NCBI GenBank assembly: GCA_016213345.1
Contig: JACRAO010000227.1
Location: 1 to 5,806 of the forward strand
DNA: 5,806 bases
Direction of reading: 5' to 3'
DNA from: Bdellovibrio sp.
GTDB lineage: Bacteria; Bdellovibrionota; UBA1018
The notes under the pieces were generated by a model, which worked only from the letters and a program-made list of their open reading frames with translations, was not told where the DNA came from and searched no databases. Of this stretch, positions 1 through 5,220 are shown in pieces (the stretch's first letter is position 1; every line of letters starts with the position of its first letter). A program made the translations under genes and the position numbers.

Positions 1-183
1 GGGCAAAATATTGGTAGAAAATATTTTTGGAATAGTGTGGGAGAGTGTCGGTTATTGGAAGATCTCAATACTGGCCTTATGCGGCTTTCTTGGGATATTT
101 TTTCGCAAGATTTCTACATGAGCCTATATCCCCTGAATGTAACCAATACACCTGAAGCTAACCATGCTGAAGCTGCGGCCTAA
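1..183 (+). CDS. C-terminal end of an unidentified upstream protein (partial)
   Basis: Frame 1 is open for 60 codons from the window edge to the TAA at 181-183. No start is visible, so only the C-terminus is here. The peptide contains stretches such as RKYFWNSVGECRLLEDL and ends in a small, Ala/Glu-rich tail (TPEANHAEAAA) that looks like a disordered C-terminus. Many codons follow the RNY pattern, more than in the competing frame, which supports coding in this frame. I do not recognise the family. A competing reading is frame 2, open from base 2 to the TGA at 119-121. It would give a 39-residue end with a hydrophobic, membrane-like segment (WKISILALCGFLGIFF) followed by basic residues. Only one of the two is likely real, and I prefer frame 1 because it is longer and runs closer to the next gene. 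It lies 88 bp upstream of the pilin gene on the same strand and could be an earlier gene of the same operon. Confidence 0.45.
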   Translation, partial: GQNIGRKYFWNSVGECRLLEDLNTGLMRLSWDIFSQDFYMSLYPLNVTNTPEANHAEAAA

Positions 184-210
184 ACGGTCAATAATAGGGC
201 ATATTTAAGT

Positions 211-264
211 CAAATATCACCAAATTATGACGAAAATATGACCCAAAAATGACAAATTATGAGG
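211..264 (+). repeat. Array of about five 10-11 bp direct repeats in the pilin leader
   Basis: Five consecutive units can be read: CAAATATCAC (211-220), CAAATTATGAC (221-231), GAAAATATGAC (232-242), CCAAAAATGAC (243-253) and AAATTATGAGG (254-264). The first and last are the least regular. The 10-mer CAAATTATGA occurs exactly at 221-230 and again at 253-262. The step is 10-11 bp, about one turn of the DNA helix, so the units face the same side of the DNA. The last unit merges into the GAGG ribosome binding site (261-264) of the pilin gene. This could be a multi-site regulator target, a curved A/T-phased promoter element, or an iteron-like array. The sequence does not decide between these, and AT-rich composition alone could yield some of the similarity. 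Confidence 0.55.
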
Positions 265-275
265 TATTTTCATGA
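227..275 (+). other. Chain of three overlapping mini-ORFs leading into the pilin start
   Basis: Three tiny open frames are linked by ATGA overlaps. The first is 227-241 (Met-Thr-Lys-Ile-stop), the second 238-252 (Met-Thr-Gln-Lys-stop) and the third 249-275 (Met-Thr-Asn-Tyr-Glu-Val-Phe-Ser-stop). The TGA of the third overlaps the ATG of the pilin gene at 272-275. The pattern follows arithmetically from the 11-bp repeat, since an ATGA every 11 bp always gives overlapping four-codon frames. It may therefore be a by-product. No SD sequence precedes the first ATG, so translation is doubtful. Confidence 0.2.
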
Positions 276-559
276 AAAAAATAGTGCCATTTAGTATTGT
301 GGTGCTCATTCTTTGCTTGATTCTCTTTGTTCCTGATCTTTCTCTTGCTAATTTTGAAAGCTCGCTTATGGGAATCAAGACCAAGCTCACGCAGATTATT
401 TTACCCATTCTTTCGGTGATTGGTATTGGCATCGCAGCAGTAAGTTTTTTCACCGGAAATCCGCAAGCAAAGCAACACATCTTTTACGCAATCTTAGGGT
501 GTTGTTTTGGTTTTGGAGCACAGATCATTGTGGATTTTATCCAGGCCACTGTGCATTAA
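272..559 (+). CDS. virB2: VirB2/TrbC-like major pilin precursor
   Basis: This 95-residue protein has the build of a T4SS major pilin, the subunit exported to the inner membrane and polymerised into the conjugative pilus. Residues 1-26 form a signal peptide: basic MKK, a long hydrophobic core, and a probable cleavage after SLA (Ala26). The mature form would be about 69 residues. Two membrane helices follow, at about 42-60 and 70-90, joined by a short loop with basic residues (GNPQAKQH, 62-69). This is the usual VirB2 hairpin with a cytoplasmic basic loop. An oddity is the adjacent Cys77-Cys78 pair in the second helix. The start is set by GAGG at 261-264, 7 nt upstream. It is followed directly by a VirB3-like gene, the normal order in VirB and Trb operons. 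A TraA-type name is equally possible; the pilin family is inferred from topology and context rather than from a diagnostic motif. Confidence 0.8.
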   Translation: MKKIVPFSIVVLILCLILFVPDLSLANFESSLMGIKTKLTQIILPILSVIGIGIAAVSFFTGNPQAKQHIFYAILGCCFGFGAQIIVDFIQATVH

Positions 560-572
560 CAAAATCATATGT

Positions 573-607
573 AATGGAGGCTGCTTTGTGATGAGGTGGC
601 CTCCATT
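573..607 (+). promoter_or_regulatory. Hairpin between pilin and virB3, with SD and anti-SD arms
   Basis: AATGGAGGC (573-581) and GCCTCCATT (599-607) are a perfect 9-bp inverted repeat around a 17-nt loop. In RNA, G-U and Watson-Crick pairs could extend the stem inward by about five more pairs (582-586 with 594-598). The left arm contains GGAGG (576-580), a perfect SD, and the right arm contains its complement CCTCC. No real T run follows (ATTTAC), so a classic intrinsic terminator is unlikely. More plausible roles are protection of the 3' end of pilin mRNA, partial attenuation that keeps pilin above the downstream genes, or translational control. The structure lies 13 nt upstream of the virB3 ribosome binding site. 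Confidence 0.6.
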
Positions 608-695
608 TACAGAAAAATTGGAGAATAAAAATGAATTTATTACTTTCAAAAGTCCCAAGAGCGCTAGAAACCAAGACCAAGCTTTTTGGAATTGA
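588..695 (+). other. Possible 34-35 residue leader ORF overlapping the virB3 start
   Basis: GGAGG at 576-580 stands 7 nt before GTG (588) and 10 nt before ATG (591). That frame stays open to the TGA at 693-695 and encodes 34 residues from the ATG, beginning MRWPPFTEKLENKNEF. It runs out of frame across the virB3 start at 631. Its ribosome binding site lies inside the left arm of the 573-607 hairpin, so its translation would be shut while the hairpin is folded. The peptide resembles no family I know and overlaps a real gene, so it may be an accident. If translated, its role would be regulatory. Confidence 0.2.
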
Positions 696-951
696 GTTAT
701 CGGATCTATTACTTATTTTTATTTACCTTTCTGTTTCAAATCTCATCTTTGGTGCAACAAGGCTTAAATTTCCAATCGTTTGGTTAGGGACCTTTGCTTT
801 GTTTTTTGTCATGTATTTTCTTAAACGTGGCAAACCAGAAAACTACCTTCAGCATCTGGGGGAGTTTTATACGTCACCAGGGGTTTTATCTGCTGGAGCA
901 GATGATCTCGACTATCAATCTTATTTTGGCTTATTTTGTGAGGAAACATGA
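631..951 (+). CDS. virB3: VirB3/TrbD/TraL-like inner-membrane protein
   Basis: VirB3-type proteins are small inner-membrane components that bind the VirB4 ATPase and help assemble the pilus. This protein has 106 residues, a normal length. A short polar N-terminus is followed by two membrane helices at about 23-41 and 48-64. The second ends in a basic stop (KRGK, 65-68), and a C-terminal cytoplasmic part of about 40 residues follows, with GKPENYLQHL. The start is supported by GGAG at 620-623, 7 nt upstream. Its TGA (949-951) overlaps the ATG of virB4 in ATGA (948-951), so the two are probably translationally coupled, in line with the known VirB3-VirB4 partnership. Assignment rests on size, topology and position between a pilin and virB4. 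TraL (F-type) and TrbD (RP4-type) are the same family. Confidence 0.82.
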   Translation: MNLLLSKVPRALETKTKLFGIELSDLLLIFIYLSVSNLIFGATRLKFPIVWLGTFALFFVMYFLKRGKPENYLQHLGEFYTSPGVLSAGADDLDYQSYFGLFCEET

Positions 952-3500
952 ATAATTTAAAATTATTAACTCCACTCAAAAAATACTCTGAGTTTCAAAG
1001 CGAAGTATCTCTTGGATCACAACTCCCATACTGGGATTTTCTGGGTGAGGAATATGGAAACTGTGTTGTCCTATCTGACGGCTCGCTTGTTCAGGGGCTA
1101 CAACTGACTGGCGTTTCTATTGAAACCCTAGACGCAGAGGGTCTTAATCGGCTATCTACATTGCTCAGAGTTTTTTTAAATAGTCTTCCTGACGGGGCTG
1201 ATATCCAGATGCGTTACAGTGTCAGTTCAGAGTTTAGTGATATTTTTCAAGGGCACGAAAAACTTCAAGGTGATAATTACGTAATCCGTTGGCTTTCGGA
1301 GGCGCGAATATCAAATCTAAAGGCGCGTGGAGATGCTGCTCTCCTGCTTCGACCAATAATTTATCTTTTTGCTTTTAACCGGGTACAAAAAACAGAAGGT
1401 TTTATAAAATCTTTTTTTTCAAAACCTAGTTTATTTAATCAGGTAAGACGAGAGGAGCATGACAGAAGAGTTAAAGAGCTTTCTCAGCTCATGGATTCCA
1501 TTCGAAATAGCCTAGCTTCTCTTGGAGTAAAATCAAAATCTGTATCTACAGAAGAAACCTGGCAGCTTGTGTATCAATCCCTTAATCCTAGCAGGTCTCT
1601 TGAGTTTTTGGCTCCAAAATTAAACAACTCTCATAGAGATCAGGAGTTTTTAAAAGAAGAAATAAAAAAAGAACCAAGGCTTTCGCTTCCGTCACCACGA
1701 GAGCAACTGGTTTTTAGTGATGTTATCCAAACGGTTGAGGCATTTTACTTGGACGGATTTTATCATCGGCTAATAACTCTCAAGACAATGCCTGAATATA
1801 CGCATTCTGCCCTGATTCATAGACTCTTAGACTTACCTTTTCATTTTGAACTCTCAATGCAAATTCAAGTTCCAGAGCAAAGTAAAGAGCTTTCAAGCCT
1901 TCAGTCCAAAAGACGAATGGCACATTCTATGTCGATGGGCAATGCGGGAAGAGCGTCTGATTTAGAATCCGAGGCCAAGCTCCAATCTACAGAAGAGTTA
2001 TTGCGAGAGCTCATGAACTCAGCACAAAAAGTATTTTACTTTCAAACTGCTATTTTATTAAGAGCAAGAGACAAAAATGAACTTGAATTAAAAACAAAAA
2101 CCATACTATCACGATTTCGAGAGTTAAATGGCGCAGAAGGGCTTGTTGAGTCATTGGCTGGATTCAAAGTTTATAAAACGGCACTTCCTGCAGGAAGTAC
2201 AACAATGGTCAGGAGTAAGAGAGTAAAGACAGATAATTTGTCTGATTTTTTGCCTGTTTACCAAAGCTTTGAAGGCAATTCACAGCCTGTATGTATTTTT
2301 GGAAATAGAGGAGCTGGACTCACTACGTTTGATCCATTTGATAATCTGCTCCCAAATTATAATACTCTCGTTACCGGCAGCAGTGGATCAGGCAAGTCAT
2401 TTCTAAATAATTGTATCTTGCTTCAGTATCTGTCCCAAAAACCACTGGTTTATATTATTGATATTGGTGGGAGTTATAAAAAACTATGTGAGTTCTTAGG
2501 TGGCCAGTACATTGAAGTCCTATCTTCTAGTGATAATTCAGAAAACACATGTATTAATCCCATGCGTTTGCCTGCTGGCGAGACCGAACCATCACCAAGA
2601 AAAGTCAAATTTCTTTTAGCACTCTTGGAAACTATGTTTACTGACGAGGATGGTGATCGTTTGCCAAAACTAGACAGGAGTCTACTTGAAGAAGCTATTT
2701 TAAAAACTTATAGCGAAGTCAAATCTAAGCATCGAGTGCCACTGCTTAGAGATTTACGAAATACACTTGCAGAATCTCCTGATCAGTCACTTAGGGATTT
2801 TTCAAAAATGCTTTATCCATGGACCGAAGACCGCCCATACGGCAAATTTTTGGATTCACCAGAGGGGTTAGAACTCAATACTGATGTTGTTGTTTTTGAT
2901 CTCAAGGGACTTTCGAGTTACCCGGATTTGCAGGCAGTGATGATTTTAATCCTTACAGATTTTATTTTAAGTAAAATAGACTCTATCAAAGACAGAAAGA
3001 AAATTATTTTAATGGATGAGTGCTGGGAACTCTTAAAAAGCCAAGGTGCAAGTCTGTTTATGGAATATTGTGTGCGAACTTTGAGAAAAACGGGTTCTGG
3101 AATCACTTTTATCACCCAGGGGTTAGAGGAAATTCAACAAAGCAAAATCGGTTCAGCAATTCTTAATAACACGGCAACGAAATTCATCCTCATGCAAAGG
3201 GGGGACATGGCCCCGGTTCGTCAAATATTAAAATTAAATGACCAGGAAATGTCTTTAATCTCGGGTTTACGAAGCGTAAAGGGGCAGTTTTCTGAGGCCT
3301 TTATGATTACAAACGAAGATCGAGCGGTAATCCGGGTTATTCCGACTGCATTAGAATACTGGTTAGCTACAAGTGACGCTAAAGATAATGCCCTCATAGA
3401 AGAAACCAGGAAACAGTTTCCAGACAAAAAATTACCAGAAATTATTCATCACCTGGCTCACCAATATCCCTATGGCTCTGCAGAGGAAAAATTATTATGA
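948..3500 (+). CDS. virB4: VirB4/TraC/TrbE-family T4SS ATPase
   Basis: This 850-residue AAA+-like ATPase is the energy source for pilin extraction and pilus assembly at the cytoplasmic face of the inner membrane. Residues 1 to about 430 form the N-terminal domain of the family, including a helical Ser/Glu-rich stretch at about 325-358. SDFLPVY (432-438) and FDPFD (461-465) lead into the ATPase domain. The Walker A motif is GSSGSGKS at 477-484 (Lys483, Ser484). Walker B is ILMDE, with Asp690 and Glu691. The downstream RKTGSG...TQG segment carries the conserved sensor Gln724. All key ATPase residues are present, so the enzyme looks active. Length and the wording around Walker A resemble F-type TraC more than the roughly 790-residue Agrobacterium VirB4, though this is by recall. 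The start ATG overlaps the virB3 stop and has GAGGA at 940-944. The TGA overlaps the next start at 3497-3500. Confidence 0.96.
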   Translation: MNNLKLLTPLKKYSEFQSEVSLGSQLPYWDFLGEEYGNCVVLSDGSLVQGLQLTGVSIETLDAEGLNRLSTLLRVFLNSLPDGADIQMRYSVSSEFSDIFQGHEKLQGDNYVIRWLSEARISNLKARGDAALLLRPIIYLFAFNRVQKTEGFIKSFFSKPSLFNQVRREEHDRRVKELSQLMDSIRNSLASLGVKSKSVSTEETWQLVYQSLNPSRSLEFLAPKLNNSHRDQEFLKEEIKKEPRLSLPSPREQLVFSDVIQTVEAFYLDGFYHRLITLKTMPEYTHSALIHRLLDLPFHFELSMQIQVPEQSKELSSLQSKRRMAHSMSMGNAGRASDLESEAKLQSTEELLRELMNSAQKVFYFQTAILLRARDKNELELKTKTILSRFRELNGAEGLVESLAGFKVYKTALPAGSTTMVRSKRVKTDNLSDFLPVYQSFEGNSQPVCIFGNRGAGLTTFDPFDNLLPNYNTLVTGSSGSGKSFLNNCILLQYLSQKPLVYIIDIGGSYKKLCEFLGGQYIEVLSSSDNSENTCINPMRLPAGETEPSPRKVKFLLALLETMFTDEDGDRLPKLDRSLLEEAILKTYSEVKSKHRVPLLRDLRNTLAESPDQSLRDFSKMLYPWTEDRPYGKFLDSPEGLELNTDVVVFDLKGLSSYPDLQAVMILILTDFILSKIDSIKDRKKIILMDECWELLKSQGASLFMEYCVRTLRKTGSGITFITQGLEEIQQSKIGSAILNNTATKFILMQRGDMAPVRQILKLNDQEMSLISGLRSVKGQFSEAFMITNEDRAVIRVIPTALEYWLATSDAKDNALIEETRKQFPDKKLPEIIHHLAHQYPYGSAEEKLL

Positions 3501-4204
3501 AATATTTTAGAATAAAATGGCTAGCCATGCTTTTTATTGCTTCCATCACTTTGTCAGTAACACCAGCGCGCTCTGATTTCTGGGGTGGAGATGTTATTGT
3601 ACTTGGTAAAATCTTAGCTGAGTCAATTAAACAACTCACTGCTCTTAATAAAATTCTTGGCAATGGACAAGATTCTTTTCGCTATCTTAAGGATATCAAT
3701 AAGGGAATTTCGGATGCCTTAAATCTGCTAAATACAATGAACTCTTCACTACACTCTGGGCAATTTGGCAATATCAATGATCCAACAGAACTCATGCGTG
3801 CTTTACAAGAGCTTTATGGCGCTATACCCAAAACATCAGAAGCTAAAGTTCAAGCAGCTAATGACCAAGGAGCTACAGAAGCAATCGTGCTCCATAACCA
3901 AGCTTTTGAATACGCATCACAAATCGATCCAGAAGCAGAGAGAATCAAAGACTATGCTAGAAATGTTTCTCCACAGGGGGCAGCTAAACTCACGGCACAA
4001 TCTCTGGGAGTATTAATCCATGTAACCAATCAGTTACTTCGTACCAATGCGGCAATTTTAAAAGTACTTGGACAAAACCTTGCCATGGAAAATAAAAAAG
4101 AAAAACTAAATAGTGATCATTTTAGAATTCAATACGAAGACATGTCGCGTAGCCTTAATCAACTCCGTGGGGGTTATGATTTGGATGGAAGGAGAAACCC
4201 GTGA
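3497..4204 (+). CDS. virB5: Exported VirB5/TrbJ-like minor pilus protein
   Basis: VirB5/TrbJ proteins are exported and sit at the pilus tip, where they aid assembly and contact with recipient cells. This 235-residue protein begins with a signal peptide (basic MKYFRIK, hydrophobic core, probable cleavage after ARS, Ser26). The mature protein starts DFWGGD. It is almost entirely helical by composition. One amphipathic stretch lies at about 33-81. A second, at about 158-217, contains SPQGAAKLTAQSLGVL and NQLLRTNAAILKVLGQNLA, close in style to the C-terminal helix of VirB5/TrbJ. There is no cysteine, so no disulfide and no lipoprotein anchor. The start lies in ATGA (3497-3500) overlapping the virB4 stop, with AGAGGA at 3482-3487. 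The stop overlaps the virB6 start. The position between virB4 and virB6 is exactly where virB5 belongs. Sequence in this family is very variable, so the name rests on position, export signal and helical pattern. Confidence 0.68.
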   Translation: MKYFRIKWLAMLFIASITLSVTPARSDFWGGDVIVLGKILAESIKQLTALNKILGNGQDSFRYLKDINKGISDALNLLNTMNSSLHSGQFGNINDPTELMRALQELYGAIPKTSEAKVQAANDQGATEAIVLHNQAFEYASQIDPEAERIKDYARNVSPQGAAKLTAQSLGVLIHVTNQLLRTNAAILKVLGQNLAMENKKEKLNSDHFRIQYEDMSRSLNQLRGGYDLDGRRNP

Positions 4205-5163
4205 ATGATTTTTCACTTCTTGGCTCACTTGCAATGAAATTGCATCAAGAGTTTGTAAATATTTTTTATCTTTTACTTCCAGTCTTTTTTATGATTGCTC
4301 TTGCTATAGACTGGTTTAGAAATCCTGCAGGTTCTAGTGATTTTCTGCTGACATTCAAGCGAGCTTTTGTTGCTACACTCTTACTTGTAGGATTTCAGGA
4401 GATTAGCCAAGCGATTTTGGTAATTAGTTCTGGAATTGCAGATAAAATAGACAATGTAAATAACCTCGATAACCTCATTCAAATGGCCGGAAATAAGGCA
4501 AAGGGCTATACCCTGTCTCCGACATCCATTGTTTTGGGGTTTAATGACCTTCTCATTGCGGTTCTTACCTTTTTGTCTTATGTGGTTTTATATATTGCCA
4601 GATATCTGATTGTTGCTCTTTACCACTTTATGTGGCTTTTTCTCTCGATCTCAGCTCCTCTTTTACTTCTTTTTCATCTTTTTAGGGGAACAAGCCAAAT
4701 CCCGATTAATTTATTTAAAAGCATGATCGAAGTAGCAAGCTATAAAATCGTATGGGCCATTATGTCTTCGATGATGACTGCACTGGCCTTTGGAAATGCT
4801 TATGCCGCTGATGGCAATTATCTCACTGTCATCTTGCTTAATTTTATTATTGCAATTGCTATGTTGGGTACTCCACTTATTGTAAAATCAGTTGTTGGAA
4901 GTGGGCTAAACTCTGCTGCTGAAAGCATTGGTGCAGGTGCAGTAGTTGCGATAGCGGCTGCTCCGGCACGCGTAGCGACATCAGTAAACTTTGGAAGGCA
5001 AGTCTTAAACGACACTAGAGGCTTTGCGGCTTTCCAGGGGAGACGCATTTTAGGACAAAGAAATCCTTCTGATTTACAGGGCTTAGATTTACCTAAAATT
5101 GAAACTCCAAGACCAAAAGAACCACCAAGAAATCCACCGCCATCTTTACCAAAGAAATCTTAA
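4201..5163 (+). CDS. virB6: VirB6/TrbL-like polytopic inner-membrane protein
   Basis: VirB6/TrbL proteins form part of the inner-membrane channel and contact the translocating substrate. This 320-residue protein has hydrophobic segments at about 18-39, 54-75, 110-133, 135-161, 183-202 and 207-232. A polar loop (about 80-106) separates the second and third. After residue 235 comes an Ala/Gly-rich stretch (SIGAGAVVAIAAAPA, 242-256) and a soluble tail ending in a proline-rich region (about 294-320, including EPPRNPPPSLPKKS). The start is a GTG at 4201, supported by a strong AAGGAG at 4189-4194 with 6 nt spacing and by the GTGA overlap with the virB5 stop (4201-4204). No in-frame ATG fits as well; the next Met is residue 12. 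Topology, size and position after virB5 support the call. A conserved sequence motif is not claimed. Confidence 0.82.
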   Translation: MNDFSLLGSLAMKLHQEFVNIFYLLLPVFFMIALAIDWFRNPAGSSDFLLTFKRAFVATLLLVGFQEISQAILVISSGIADKIDNVNNLDNLIQMAGNKAKGYTLSPTSIVLGFNDLLIAVLTFLSYVVLYIARYLIVALYHFMWLFLSISAPLLLLFHLFRGTSQIPINLFKSMIEVASYKIVWAIMSSMMTALAFGNAYAADGNYLTVILLNFIIAIAMLGTPLIVKSVVGSGLNSAAESIGAGAVVAIAAAPARVATSVNFGRQVLNDTRGFAAFQGRRILGQRNPSDLQGLDLPKIETPRPKEPPRNPPPSLPKKS

Positions 5164-5175
5164 ACATTTATTGTT

Positions 5176-5196
5176 TGTGACTGCTAAGCAGTCACA
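5176..5196 (+). terminator. 9-bp hairpin after virB6, weak intrinsic terminator or operator
   Basis: TGTGACTGC (5176-5184) and GCAGTCACA (5188-5196) are perfectly complementary around a 3-nt loop (TAA). GTTTTAA follows at 5197-5203, a T run of only four. This could be a weak or leaky Rho-independent terminator that lowers expression of the downstream genes, or an RNA processing or stability hairpin. Because it is also a near-perfect DNA palindrome, it could bind a dimeric regulator. It begins 12 nt after the virB6 stop and ends 12 nt before the ribosome binding site of the next gene, so full termination would leave that gene without a promoter I can see. Confidence 0.55.
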
Positions 5197-5220
5197 GTTT
5201 TAACGATTGGAGATAATAAT

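Noticed and set aside
5..28. AAAATATT repeated at 5-12 and 18-25, also able to pair with AATATTTT at 20-27.
   Set aside because: The arms contain only A and T, giving a weak hairpin, and they lie inside an open frame; this is expected in AT-rich DNA.
184..271. A sigma-70 type promoter for the operon.
   Set aside because: AT-rich hexamers occur, such as CATATT at 200-205 and TTATGA at 225-230, but none has a matching -35 at proper spacing.
217..480. Minus-strand open frame of 87 codons opposite the pilin gene.
   Set aside because: It is the mirror of the pilin coding sequence, has no plausible ribosome binding context, and the plus-strand pilin explains the region fully.
573..612. Classic Rho-independent terminator after the pilin.
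   Set aside because: The stem is good, but it is followed by ATTTACAG rather than a T run, and the downstream genes depend on read-through.
376..683. A 12-bp direct repeat, CAAGACCAAGCT, at 376-387 (pilin) and 672-683 (virB3).
   Set aside because: Both copies lie in coding sequence and encode similar KTKL segments in membrane-protein N-terminal regions; one 12-mer match is likely chance or protein-level similarity.
2918..3663. Minus-strand open frames of 65-73 codons within virB4 and at the virB4-virB5 junction.
   Set aside because: They are antisense shadows of well-supported plus-strand genes with intact motifs and no operon context of their own.
3765..4016. Plus-strand 83-codon frame inside the virB5-like gene.
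   Set aside because: It is wholly nested in a better-supported frame with a signal peptide, correct overlaps and an SD; its composition (Lys/Ser/Gln runs) looks like a frame-shifted read.
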